A DNA stretch of 64,000 bases from Sipunculus nudus (GCA_026874595.1 CM049311.1:61882453-61946452); one strand, 5' to 3'. Counted from the first letter of the stretch, positions 48,045 to 61,463 are shown. The notes: a model not told the origin generated them from the sequence alone. Translations and numbers: made by a program.

Positions 48045-48249
48045 CAGGGGCGGATCCAGGATTTAGGGAAAAAGGGGGGGGCCAACGCAGGAGGACTTAT
48101 GAAAACCCTTAAAAAAAGTCCCAATGTCCGGAAAAGGGGGAGGGGGGTCCAGGCCGCAAAATTTTGTCTGAAACCCTTAAGAAAAGGTTGTTTCGGATGA
48201 AAAAGGGGGGGTCCGGACCCCCTGGACCCTCCCCCTGGATCCGCTTCTG
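48045..48249 (-). mobile_element. G-rich MITE copy 4, TSD GAATA
   Basis: CAGGGGCGGATCC left end, GGATCCGCTTCTG right end, reverse orientation like copy 2. It is flanked by GAATA on both sides. Confidence 0.82.
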
Positions 48250-48874
48250 GAATAATAACGTGAACTTCCGTGGTGTCATCCCATCGTGTGTACGGACTGT
48301 GGACTGGAGACTGTTAAAACATAATTGTAACTGCGACTCATATTCATGCTACCCAGTCTGTTACATGACAACGCATTCACAGTCCTTTATTCCGCGGTGA
48401 ACTCTGGCATAGAATTCTTTAATAAAGAGCAGGATGCAGGTGTTCTGGCCAAAATCACAACTGTCAGTCAAACACGACTAGTAGAATGGAATTGACTGCT
48501 CTCATGCCGAGGACTGGAGAGGAACATATGCACCAGATTTATATGGTCCAATTCAAGCCTAAATATTTGATCCAAACATCCTACCAGACAGCTGCATAAA
48601 ACGAGTGTACGCGAGCCATTTGATTGCTGGTGTCAAATGTATATATTTAACGTTTAAAAGGTCAGTCCTTTGGAATGTCGCAAATAAGGTCACAAGGTTT
48701 CCCCCGCATATTTTTTTTGTTCGACTGATCACGCCTGGTGACAGTTTATTTCAATCTTCTATAGTAGTAAGCGAACGGTTTTTTTTTATAAAGAAATACT
48801 GGAGGGTACCATAACATTGTAATGATGAAACAGTACATTTCATGTTTATTTTTCATCCCTGGTAAGTTAACTGG

Positions 48875-50445
48875 TCACTTTAATTAACAAACACCGTAGG
48901 TTCTTGTATGATATTAATTGATTCTGCAGATATGAAATGTCTTCACATGGTCGTTTTTTAAAAGACACGTCCTGTCGAACAGAAAAATAGTCGTGACGGT
49001 CTAAAACACCAGACTTCTTGTAATCCTATCGATTTACACCACAGATAATTCAGGCTCATAGGTATCTTCCGTGGGAGCGGAGATCGCTTGTTACGGATAT
49101 ATCAAAAAGCCAACAATGTTGTAATAGGAAACTTATTTACGAGTCAAATCATTAGAGTAATAGAAAATATACTTATAAATGTTAAAGTATAACCTTACTG
49201 AGTATATTTTAAGAAGCAGACATGCCTTTCTGGCGTACCGGCTATGCGCAATCGGCTGGAGTCATGACAATATGACATTCAGTCCTTTTTAAAATAAGCT
49301 TGAAAGGGGCCGTGGAGTCATGACACAAGTCATAATACAACACCTATTCTAAGGGTCGGATCAAAATATTGGCTTTGTGGTAGTATTTGTGGTCGTAACC
49401 CCGGCGGCGAAAAACTGAAGTTATAAGCAGTTTCGGCAACCGCAGTTTCCGGTATTAAGCCGTCATGATTGACGGAGACGCAAACCTTCCGAGAAAAGCT
49501 CCCCCCCCCCTCCTCCCACGCGACGCCATTGCACCGACCGGCGGGTGAAGAAGAAAATTTTGAAATTTTCTCTTTTTTTTGCACGTTTTAGTTACAAATT
49601 AATATTTGGTTATTTGTAAAGGGGTTATAAACCCGCTTTTTCTCTCCTTGTACAAGTAATTAGGATTTATGGACAACTTCTTTTACCAACAAACACACAC
49701 ACACATATATATATACATGTATATACATAAATTTATACACATATCCATTCCTGATGTTGTCTGCGTGACAAATTTCAAATGTATAACAATAATTATATGC
49801 ATTTAAAAATAAGCTTTTACATTTCCTGATTAGGCTTAGAAATATTTCATAATGAACTCCGAAGTGGGACCTATTTTAATTCTAATTATTAATACATTTA
49901 ATTGTCAATATATAAATATAATTAATATCCTTAATAGCAAGGGGATGATTACACTGATCATCTCTCTTGCTAAAAGTGTGTGTGTGTGTGGGGGGGGGGG
50001 GGTTATAAAACGCCATCCCCATGTATTGTCGCCCCTTTGTAGGGGCGTTGTCATACGGCACGTTCACTGGTTAACGATGTAGTATCATGTGGAAAATAAT
50101 CTAGACGTAATATCATGTGGATAAAGTAATCTAACCATAGTGACTGTTAAAGGCGAAAAGTTAATTGCATGTCCTTGGAAAGTGAGACTTCTCGACAGAA
50201 ATCAACACAGAATCGATACAGTATCCAGATTTCTCTTAAGTTAGTTGTAGCCACACCTTGCAATCAGGAATATCCCTTTGGCTTCCGAGTTTTCTCCTTT
50301 ATCATCAAACAACATCAAACCCCGTCCTTAATCAACAATACCTTTGAAGGCATCTTTCCCAGGTGTTTCGATTACCAGATCAGGTGTAAAATCAAAGCTA
50401 AACCTGTCTTCCCGTCTATTTCTCGGCCTCTCTCTGTTGTTGTCC
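48875..50445 (+). repeat. Tandem duplication of non-coding DNA, right copy
   Basis: Right partner of 46500-47450. The middle, about 49210-50030, has no counterpart on the left and holds a C10 run (49501-49510), a (GT)n-G run (49976-50003) and AT-rich DNA, so an insertion here or a deletion on the left is implied. Confidence 0.75.
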
Positions 50446-52182
50446 CTCTCGATATTGAAAAGAAAGATGTTGAAAAGTGCAGGAGTATAAGTTCCCGGGT
50501 TTAAGCCGAGGTATGTGTACTTAAATCGATAAAGTCTTGCTTAAAAACAGAGAGGAACGCATTTCCTTGTCGATGGGTCAAGTGTAGTTTTAAAAACATG
50601 AAGACAGATTGAATTCATAATTAAATGATCACTTCAAAAGTCTTTACCTGACACCAGATCTCAGCACAGATGATCGTTCATTGTACTAAGACTAATAACG
50701 TAAATCATGTAGTATGAATGGTGTAGTATCTTACCCTATCGTACCGGTAAAACGTTTATTGTTTTGGTCGTTTACAACCCTCCTATTTGATTTGATTTTA
50801 TGACGAGTAAATTTAACAAAGAACGCAGAGTTCATATTTCGAGCAGTAGAATAATTAGCAACAAGAATGGTGCAGTCAGTACATTTAACATCATGTTGTT
50901 GCTATCTTGTTCTTGTGTCTAATGACGGAATTGAAAAAAAATGACAAAACTGACGATCAGTGACATCTATGTTACTGATATCCTTCATTTTAATATCAGT
51001 GTCTATTAAGGGATACTAAGAATTAATGATGAAAAAGAATCTTCTTCCATTTAATACATTTAGAAAAGAAAACAATGTTCCTAACCTCTTTCCTGCAGTT
51101 AGACCCAGAAGGTTTAAAGAAAGTAATTCAGGCTCCTTGCACTTTTGTATGGCAGAGATATTACTTTTTATTTCTTATTTCTATTTGATAATAATACACC
51201 ACCTATTATACAACAGATCATATTAGAACCGAGCTCTGTGTTTAAAAAGAGTGGTTTACTTCATGCAATATGGTAACATGAATCGACTGTTGTGTAACCT
51301 AACCAGCATAATTATTATACTAATAAAAATATAAAAAATATCATGGAAATCAGACAGGAGAATATTTTGAAACAACAACAATCAAAGAAAAGTCACAAGT
51401 CTTCAGAAACATTTCAATCTTTTTTATTTGATACGCAATCCAGTCTATACAACAGATTTCACTACTCCTAGAAAAATTTATGTACCAAAGATACACATTC
51501 ATATTTTGAATATCTTGTGCACGATTATACAAGCATGAATCGTCAACATATTCTGGAGTACATCCAAAATGCAAGCTTTCCTCCATAGCGTACAGGCCGC
51601 AGATTTGTATGGACAGCCGTACCGTATTCCAGAACAGACAAACACATGTTCATTAGGTACCTCATGGTTTACATGAATAATCTTTCCTTTAAATTGCTAT
51701 TAAAACAGATAAAAATTATTCTATTTTCAAAAGCAGTTGTAATTTACATTATCCAAAAGGGAAAATCCTGATATTAATCAAGTCCGTGTGGAGGACTTTT
51801 TTTGTAATTATGTAGACAATTCCAATCGAATAGTATAGTTGTGCTTGCGATAGATAACGATAAACCTTTGGTAATTTTATCAATAATATATAAAATCACA
51901 TTTTACCAACTGTAGATCTCTTGACATCTAATATAATTTACGGATTAACCTGTACCCTTTGAGTTATAAAAATCTCAATATTTAGGCATATTCATGTAAA
52001 CTTACATGCTAATTAATATATATATAATTACCTGCAAATATACTTATCCTCATGTCAGTGCACAACAGCAATACTAATATTTACTTATGCAAACTTTACA
52101 CCATCACTTAAGCCAATCACTTGTATAATAAGTCTTTCTGCATTATCCAAAGGACAGTTATTTTTCTACCAGTAGTTAATTA
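50446..52182. other. No gene seen
   Basis: AT-rich DNA downstream of the GPCR. Short frames only. Confidence 0.5.
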
Positions 52183-53085
52183 TCACGGCAGCTCAGGTCC
52201 ACCTCCCGTAGGCCCAACTGAGCGCGAACATGCTCCTAACAAAAGCGCTTTTAGGGTCAGTTTAATCTTTTGACTGAAGGTTATATAGAGAGCACCGTTT
52301 AAAATAGTCCCGATTTAGGTAGTCCATGTTACCCAAAACGTTGGTACTGTAATCGTGATGCATGGCAGGTAGCAGACATTGTACACCAGACAAACTGCCA
52401 CAAGTCCCCGACTAGACTTGAACGCCTGTAGAATAGGGTTAGGCTGGGGTTCAGCTCCTGCTGGCTGGACTGTAGCCCGTCTCATCTTAAAAATTTGCCG
52501 CCCAACAACAAAGATGACGGTGATGTTAGCAACCGTCAGAATACAAGTTGCTGGGATGTAAATGATCAAACCAACAAGTGTAAAAATTTGCATGCCCTCT
52601 TCGGATAACCATGAAACTCGCGCCTCTTCAACATAGTACAGTTTATATATAAATAAGTAGGGTACACAAGACAAAATGCTTAAAATCCATGTGACAGCGC
52701 ATGATATGTTCACTCGCCTTGGGGTAACAAAAGTTGCCTCCCGAAGTGGTTTCACAAGTGTCACTGCTTTAAAAACAGCAAGGAAAGTTGTCGCCAGCAA
52801 CGACACTGAAGGACTGAAACCCCCTAAGAAGGCGTGAAAACCGACAAGAATGTCACCTGGATTGGGGGAATTTTTCCATGATAAATACGAACTGATTCCC
52901 GCTGTTATGCCCAGAATGAGATCCGCCGAAAATATGGAGACCAGAAGTGGTGAAAGTTTGTGTCGCCGTACCTCTTGGCAAAGAAGAATTCCGATTATTG
53001 CTAAAACGTTGGAAATGATGTTTCCCACTGTCGACGCCGATACAATAACGTTTTTAGCAATATCCAGTCCATCGTAGGTATACAT
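52183..53085 (-). pseudogene. Rhodopsin-like (class A) GPCR with one in-frame TAA before TM7
   Basis: Minus-strand frame of 256 codons (53085-52318), then TAA at 52315-52317, then 43 more open codons in the same frame to TGA at 52183. The short N-terminus leads to TM1 (N26 fits N1.50), TM2 with IFSADLILG (D55 fits D2.50), TM3, TM4 with a Trp (VTWILSILSCVPYLF), TM5 (IYIPATCILTV) and TM6 ending CYLP. The part beyond the stop reads LNGALYITFSQKIKLTLKAL, which fits TM7 with N-G-A-L-Y in place of NPxxY and helix 8. Unusual: TM3 ends VFKAVTLVKPLR, so the DRY motif is replaced by FKA, and the usual TM3 Cys is not seen. It is either a young pseudogene, a truncated six-TM product, a readthrough gene or a sequencing error. 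A degenerate paralogue lies at 62796-63190. The ligand is unknown. Confidence 0.8.
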
Positions 53086-54564
53086 GATTTACCAGTCTTC
53101 CAGTGTTCTGAAACCCGTGTTTTTAACCAGAAAGTGATTTATCATCTGAGTCAGAGCGTTCAACTATTCGGGCGTGGCACAGAAGTCAACCTTTGTATGG
53201 ATTTCATAAACCAGTGTAGAGTTGAATGTGATTGGCTGACGGGGGGCACAGACATAATTATATTACACATCACCCAGCACAGAATTTTCTTATTATTGAT
53301 TGTTGCCAATCTATAAGGAATAGTGTATACGGCAGGATAAGTTCGACGAGTTATGCGTACGGAATAGATATCTTCCCCCTTTTCTTTAAGAGTGAGTGAT
53401 ATACAAGTTATGTGATTCATCCACCAAAAGCATTCTTATATTCTATATTTTATATAAACATAGAAGAGACAAGGAAATTATAGAATTGTTAAGTAACTAA
53501 GTCCCATAAAATACAACCTAATTGTTTTGAATTTAGTTAAGTAGAATATACCTTGTTTTAGCTATAGCCCCTTTGAAAGCTTTGTTGAATAATTTTTAGT
53601 CCCAAGACTTTTACACAAGTGAATTTCTCCTATTGTCATGATAGTATTGAAATTATTAAGCTATGTACATATTTACACGGTTATCCGGTAACAGCAAAGT
53701 CAACGACAACGGCGACCACAACTACTATGCGTTTTGGATGTACAAGTTAATTCGGCAAAATTTATAATCGGAGGTCACATCATCACGATGGGGGTCCGGA
53801 GTGACGATATCCTTCTAAATATTGTCTCCACCTTAAATTACTGTGCTGACAAGATGAATAAGTAAACGGTTATAATCATTTATTTATCAAAGGCGAAGAC
53901 AGAAAAGAACGTACTGGAATTCATCTCATACACCTTAAATAATTCAACGGTTTTTTAGATTATATTATAGTGTATCTAGACAACAGTTTTTATATTGGCT
54001 TTTTCTACCCATTTTTTCGATAGTTTGCCTTTTCGGTGCATCCAAGTGTTCGTACAACTACACTGCTTGGAAAGATTGCCCCTGCAAGGTAGGAGTGGCG
54101 TAATTTAATGGGAGTGGCACCGTAAGACTATGTCCGGCAACGGCAAAAAAATCGCTCACTGACCAATTTGAAAAAAAAAATGTTTCTAGGATATCGTGAA
54201 TGTTCAAACAAATAATGAAAACGAAGCAAAAATAACTTTTATTCTCAAATTATACATACCGTATTATGTGTTGAAAAATGATATAGAGAAAGTTTTTTAT
54301 ATTCTGGCTGGTGGCTATACTGTCCTCATTATCATGAACGGGGTTTTCGCCCGAACTCGATGGATTGCCCCCCCCCTCATATTTCCTTAAAAACAGGGCT
54401 CATGTTAGTATCGCTCAAACGCACCCGATTGTCATCGGAGCCTTTATCTTGTTTAAGTCTTAAAATTCAAAATATAAAATATAAAGTGGCTATAGCTTTA
54501 TTGCTAAACACTTGCAACAGATAATATAAAAAGGTCAACTTCCGGCCAACACGCGATAACCTCC

Positions 54565-54750
54565 GTGTCATGAACCCCAATGTGTGTCGCGGGTGTGTCG
54601 GTCAATTGGTTTGTTATTTTGGCTGCACGACACACTTCACGACAAGCTAGGCGACGCAAACCGACACATCCAAGTGTCGGTGTGTGTCGCCTGATTTCTG
54701 TGTCGGCCTGCGTCGCGCTGTGTCGAGATGCGTGTCGGCTTTGGTGGGTT
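54565..54750 (+). repeat. GTGTCG-motif cluster
   Basis: About 185 bases with many copies of TGTCG or its complement CGACA: GTGTGTCGCGGGTGTGTCGG, CACGACACACTTCACGAC and CGTCGCGCTGTGTCGAGATG. The ends GAACCCC and (inverted) GGGTTC suggest a small foldback element. No coding evidence. Confidence 0.5.
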
Positions 54751-57514
54751 CACCCCTTAACTTTCATATCTGTTATATATGTGTGTGTGAACGAGTAACA
54801 CCAAAACATTATACAATATGCCTTCATTTGCCTTCAACAGTACAGCGGGTTATGTGGAAACAATATTTCTGAATATTAATGAAGGGTATACTATGTACGT
54901 CTGAGTATCTAATGCTAGTTTTGCCTACCTTACCTAAGGACGAAATAATACATCTTAGAAAATGAACCTGTTAACACCACGTCCCTGTAAACTTAACATA
55001 AATTGTTGCGCGGGGCTTAAGTTAAGCCGTTTAATGGACTTATATCTAGATAAATTTTGTTCTCTTTGTGCCAGACTTTCACGTAAATTTATGACATTAA
55101 TAATTAATAATAAATAATACATAATTATTTGCATTTGAAAATAATTAAATATATGTAGCCAATATTTAATATTTTGTATATGAAGCCATAATCCATAAGG
55201 TACATCTTTAGCCATGGTGATAGAGTACGAATATAATTTACATATAATAGTATAAAAAACATAATATAAATTGTAAAACTCTTAATTGGAATGATAATTT
55301 TTGTTATGAATGAGTCCGATGTCATAGATAGTTTTGCTGTTTGGTTCGTGCCTTGATCCCTTAAAAGACCATACATATGAAAATTGACTATTGAACATAT
55401 GTATTCTTCCTGAAAGTTTGTTAATTTCCTTTGGGTTTCTATTCCAGAAAAAGAAAGTCTCACACTGTATAAATTATATTTTCCTCATAATCCATGGAAC
55501 AATAATTAATTCTTGCGGTGGCCAAATCGAAAAGAATTCGAGTAAAAACGTTGACAGTTAAACCAGTATTTTATATTTCTCTACTTTCTGAACCTTTTAA
55601 TATTAACTTCCACGCAAATGAATAATTTTAAGCTGCTTATGGTTTAGGAGTGTTTATTTGAAATACATTCAATCCGTGGCTCCAAATAATATACTCAATA
55701 TTTTGTTAAGAATACGTGTTCCATTGAGGTATCTCTTCAACGTGTCTCTGTAAATAATAAAATGTATACCGCTTGTAATCAACTCCATTTTGAAAGTCGA
55801 GCCTTGCGCATAATTTGCGATTTAATTTTTTTGGTCGTGCGACGTTTTATAATTTATGAACACATGGCGTGAGCCAGAAGAAATGTGATTTTAATCGTTC
55901 AAAATTTTAGTTTTGCATGGTTTATCCAATATCTCGTGCAAATAACCTCAATATTATTTATTCTATTCTTCGTCGCACGATGATCGGAGCAGCGCAACTA
56001 CTGTAAGATGATCGATACATCCGAAAAATGTCTTCCCGTGTCAATACCATGTCGTCCGAATTTGTCAGAGAAACGTTTATATATAAAAAGAAACAATATA
56101 AACAACGATAAACATCATAACATAACACTTGTCCTTGGAATTTTGTATTCTTACATATCTAATCATAAATGGTGCACCACTAATTAAAGAATAGATGCGT
56201 TCTTTGATACTCGTCTGTGATCTAGACTGTTTGCAGAATGTTCGTCTCTTTGTATTAATACCTGGTTTTATGGTCTCAAATATTGATCCATGGCTTGTAA
56301 TGTTCAAAGCATGAAGATGACAGGTCCCTGGGACCAGGAGTTATCTAGTATTACGTTTGTCTCTGTAAAAAATACACCCTTAGCGGGAGCGTGCACTACG
56401 GGTGTTCTTGTTGTCAATTATCTATATGGTTCAATTTAGCACCCCTGTCCATCTGACTTTTTGCAATTTTCCCGACAAAAGACAAACATGCCAAACAAAA
56501 CTTGCACAATGGCAGAAAGAGGAAAATGCGTAATTTTTAGTACCGTACCTGCTTACGATATAAGTATTATTCAATTTACGGCCTGGTTGACATGTCTCAT
56601 ATATATCCGTGGTTCATGGCGGCCCCCAACAGGTGACCATTGTTTATCCTCCTTGGATATGGGTATGAAGTAATATGACGTAACAGTGAAGCTCGTGCAC
56701 AAGGAGAATTCAAGTCTGGCTGTAAACAGAGGTCAGCAGCTCTTTTTTATTGGTCCCGTTATGTTGGTGCTTCTTTAGCACGTCACGCCTATTATGACAT
56801 CATCACTATTCCCTGAAATGCCCATTTCTTAGAACAGTGGCAAGATGTCGCTACAGAATAGACTAGTTACTCAAGAAATGGATTTTTAGTGTTTACAGAA
56901 AAATAGCATATGGTAAGCTATTATTTCCATGATAGTTAATTACTGATTTTCCTCTTTCTGCCCAAGGGGGGAAATTTTGGCCTTTTTTTACTCGCAAAAA
57001 AATAATCGCTAAAAGAGTTAAACAGGGGTGCTGGAACGGCTATAAATGAAGAAAAAATATAGACTCAAGGACAGATACATCCGGAAAGTAGTGAAAGAGA
57101 ATTGATGGTGTAGGTACTAATGTCGACAATCATCTCAAAATATTTACAGACAGAAAATATATGTTACTATATATAAAACAGCATTTCCTGGACATCTCTT
57201 TCGGTTTTCTACGAATTCGCCTCTCCTATTAAAAAAAATCTATTTCTTTTTGTAAGATGTTATCAAGCTCCGGGTGTTGATCTTGATAATTGATGCCCAT
57301 CATTAATATAAACCTAGATAATTATCCTAAAATAAGCTTATTAATTCTGTATTCTTCTGCACCATTTCAGAAATATCGTATACATTTGTTATATTATTTA
57401 TTTTTATCTAAACGTTTGGTTTATTTCCTGCAATAACTACCAAGATATTTACCACAGTGACAATTCTTCACACATACAATTATCAGGGCCATTTATTCGC
57501 TGGGAGGGCAAGAT

Positions 57515-57515
<1 letters not shown>

Positions 57516-57555
<40 letters not shown>
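57516..57555. repeat. (CA)n microsatellite
   Basis: About 18 CA units with a CG interruption. Shorter CA/GT arrays occur at 26649-26664, 26914-26927, 29611-29636, 39667-39696 and 58600-58614. Confidence 0.95.
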
Positions 57556-57556
<1 letters not shown>

Positions 57557-58597
57557 TATATTCTGAAGTATACTCTTTAAAAAGTATGATTAAAGAACAT
57601 ATTCTCATAGAACAGTTCGTAATAACTTTTGAATTTTGCTTCCGGGCATTACCACACTTTATAAAAATGTTTTTCGTACATTCCTGACGGCAGTGATATG
57701 CTGAGACATATAAATATTATTACCTCTTATGAGTAGCTGAAAAAAACTTAACCTTGGACCAAACCCAAACCATTGCTTATTCGTCGTACTCTAAGAGCAG
57801 GAAACATAGAGCGAGATTTTATATTAAATTTTGGTCTTGACATGGAAATCTTAATCCTTGATAAGAAAATTGCAAAACATCAATTATATTATTTTTATTC
57901 CACATATTTATCACATTATTAGTCCATGTGTTATACCGTTGAGAATTCTTAAATGAATATACAAATTAAGAAATAATCAATCATTTGCAAGAAAAAAAAA
58001 ATTCTTTCAATTTAAAAGATCGTCTTTAAACAGTGTTAGATGTTAAAGCAGGGATATATGTTAATTATGGAATAACATCAAATTATGTTTCTTGCGAAGT
58101 TGAAAAGTCAATCAAGCATGGTTAAAACATAATATAATGTATTTATTTGATATCAGTGGCCCTGTATCTGAACTAATAGCACTTAATAATGTATAAGCGG
58201 TGGCCAGATAAACAACTACCATTACGGCCTGAGGTGCCAATACTCGTTTCCTGTTGAATTAATGAAAGATTGTTTTCACGTAAATATAGTTATCGTTTAA
58301 TCAACACAAAGCTTATGTTTAGCGGATCAGATTTATCATTTAATCGGATTCCATCGGATCAAAACGTTCCCAATCGGATTCAATTCGTCGTCACAGTAAC
58401 TAGGAATTTTAAGACATTCCGTTAGGAATCATTAATCCCTTCAAATATGTGAGGAAAAGGAATAATTTTCGTTAATTCACTTCTTTTTTCCACCCGAGGA
58501 AGAGGACGGTAAAAATTTATTTCTGTGCAGAATATCTTAAAATGCAATAGTGTAAATCCCGAATTTTGATCCCCACAATTTTACAAAAAATAGAAAG

Positions 58598-58630
<33 letters not shown>

Positions 58631-58936
58631 AACAACGGTTTGGCACTTATAGTCTAACCTTTTCAGAGAAAAGTCCCATCCTTTTTTGATGAATACACAT
58701 CCAAAAACCAATATGCTCGCAGATCACATCGATTATTTATAGTCCCACATACGGCGAATTTCCTTTGTTCTAACTGTACGTTAAAATCTGCTTGCATCAC
58801 AGGGACATGAAAAGTGACCATGCAAGTGAAGTTGCATAGCGACTTTTCAAATATGGCAAAGAACTGGTGCGCTGCCAAAAAAAAAAATGACACGCGTGAC
58901 CTTCGACCAAGGAGGCGGAGCATGTGGGACAAATCA

Positions 58937-59047
58937 GTTATAGCCCAATGAAATCTAATTCAAGCCATGAGATTTGCTTGGCTTGTGTCAATGATAGCAG
59001 GCTCGCCTTAACCTCACGGCTTGCATAACATTTTATTGGGCTATAAC
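58937..59047. repeat. 111-bp hairpin (foldback) repeat
   Basis: Arms GTTATAGCCCAATGAAATCT-AATTCAAGCCATGAG and CTCACGGCTTGCATAACATT-TTATTGGGCTATAAC are imperfect inverted copies of about 35 bases around a 40-base loop. No gene. Confidence 0.65.
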
Positions 59048-60771
59048 CAATACTTATATGCGCAGTATCTCAAAGAGAAAATGTTTGATTATTCCTTCAT
59101 CCATAGGGATGATTGTTGGCTATGAGGACTCGAGCCCTTTCGAATAAAATCTCATAAAAAATGGCCGCGACAGCATAGTCTCAGATTTTTTGTTTGGGCA
59201 CACAATATCTGAGAGAGATAACATTCTTTCTTAATATTAGAGGTACGATTGTGGACCATCCGACCATGACAGGATGTTCGCTGTTGGAGTTTAGACCTGT
59301 TAGTAATACAGTATTAGGCATTACTCTTGTAACCACTTTCGAATGCATTCAAGAATCGTTCAAGCAAATGCGTGAAACTTTACCAAAGGTTTACACGCAT
59401 CACAGGATGTATTTAATTAAAGATCCTTCCATATATACTGTTGCTGTCAGGGAGCATATCATATTTTATAATCTAAGTAGTCCGAAGCTCATATAACTTC
59501 AGTAGCCCCAACCTAAGTTACATACAGTACAAAGCCATCCGCTAATACCATTCTAGTCCTAATATAATGAAATAGCCCTAAAAATGGCACAAAATAATCT
59601 AAATCACTTTCACGGTGGTAACAGTTAAAACCCAAAAGTAATGGATTTTTCCTTGTCCGTTTTTCTAGCCCTTCAAAATTCCAACAAATTCCACTTGCGT
59701 ATATTTGTATAGACCAAATGGAGAGACAGACCAAATGAAAAATTCATTAGCTCTCGCCGCCTGGTGGAGGTTTTATGAGGGCTTAAGACGCGTGTAAAAA
59801 GGTGTGTGAGTATTGGTGTATTATACGTTCAAGTTTGTAATCTTGAAATTTGTCTGGTCGACTAATTTTGCAAAAAAAAAAAAAAAATCAGTTTTGATGT
59901 TAACTTCGACTTGATGAGCATATAATTATGAATATACTTGACATCTTGAATCGATTAAAATAGTATCCACAATTGAAAATAGGCCTACTTCATAACTTGA
60001 TTAGATTACATGGTCCATTTAGAGTTTTCTTTGAATTTTTCTAAAACATCCTGCTGAAAATAAGTTCTTTCCCACAGTATAGTTTGGTGAATAATACGCA
60101 GATTTTGGTGCTGTAACGTTTCATGTCTTGATGTTTTATGTTAGGAATTCCAATATTTTATCATAAATGTCTTTTTGTATAAATACTTGTGCGTCAACGG
60201 CCCATGTACGCAGGCCCCTGTAGGCGTGGAAAGGGGATTATGTCTATGGTCATGGTCACCAATAAACTGTTTTTAAAACTGTTCTTGCGCCCAGCCAGGA
60301 ATCGCCAGAAATGAAGCAAGCACTGACATTTTTTAAAAGTAATTGCACCGTACTTCGAACAATACATGGCAGTCTTTTTCTTATGTATATTGTATAAATA
60401 AGAGTGGTTTTAGAAGCATTTATCCTTGGGTAATTGATCCGGGGCTGTCTCGGGAGTTAATGTGTCTTGATAACTGTCGCAGAGGGGACAACTGCGCGGT
60501 GGTTATTTTACCGGGGATTATCCTATGAAAGAAATTTTTCGAAGGACACAACATCTAATGAAAAAGGGGTGATGCGTGATGTAGGATTTACTTCAATCAT
60601 GTATCCAGTTTATAACAAGAGAGCATCATATGTGGGGGGTCAAACTCTTTCATGAGCAGATCTGTCGTCATGGGTTCACAGGAGAACACTAATGTATTAA
60701 AATTAACCATTTGGTTTTAGCATATCACTGTAACAAAGATATAATTAAAGAAATGTTATATACTTCAGGCC

Positions 60772-60773
<2 letters not shown>

Positions 60774-60819
<46 letters not shown>
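60774..60819. repeat. (TA)n microsatellite
   Basis: About 22 TA units in gene-free DNA. A similar array lies at 61424-61460. Confidence 0.95.
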
Positions 60820-60822
<3 letters not shown>

Positions 60823-61422
60823 CAAAACATACTCATTCCACGAAAGTAGGATAAATGTACCGATCCTCAAGATTTCTTAACATTAAGATCATTTGTTTGA
60901 GACCACAGGAGCAATACCACAATTTATATTTATTTGATGTCCAAACTTTATTGCAGTGATCATATAATAAGTCATTAAAAAGCGAAGCATATGAATCAAT
61001 CCTCTCACAAATGGCTGAAAAAAATTAACCTTAGCTACACCGTATATTTTCTTCGGAATTTAAACTTCAGAAAATCTACTAATATGAAGTATGCGTGAAT
61101 CAGATAAAAGAAATATGAGTTTGTCTGAACATTTTTAGCACTGTCGTGCACTTTTATTGAGGAAATGGGTCCTTCATTCGGGAATGACTGAATTTTAAAA
61201 ATCTTATTGAATATTGTACACAGATGAGACAAATATGGAAATTCTATCTGGGGTTAAGCTTTCTAGTCTTGAGGTAAACCAACATAGTAGAAAAAAAAAT
61301 TATGCTAGTTGTTCAGCGGATGATGACTCTTTTCGGGTTCCTGCTTTAAATCCGACCGATACCACACCGGCATCCTTCATCTAAGATAGCCGCCTATTCA
61401 TGAATGTACATATATTTTTATC

Positions 61423-61463
<41 letters not shown>

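Noticed and set aside
49330-49584. 84-codon minus-strand open frame spanning a C10 run
   Set aside because: No domain, crosses a homopolymer, and not present in the left copy of the duplicated block.
55125-55463. 112-codon minus-strand frame resembling a membrane protein
   Set aside because: Hydrophobicity is explained by AT-rich codons; no family motif, no splice structure, no paralogue in the window.
59194-59496. 100-codon plus-strand frame
   Set aside because: Begins at a non-ATG codon (TTG), has no domain I know and no neighbours to support it.
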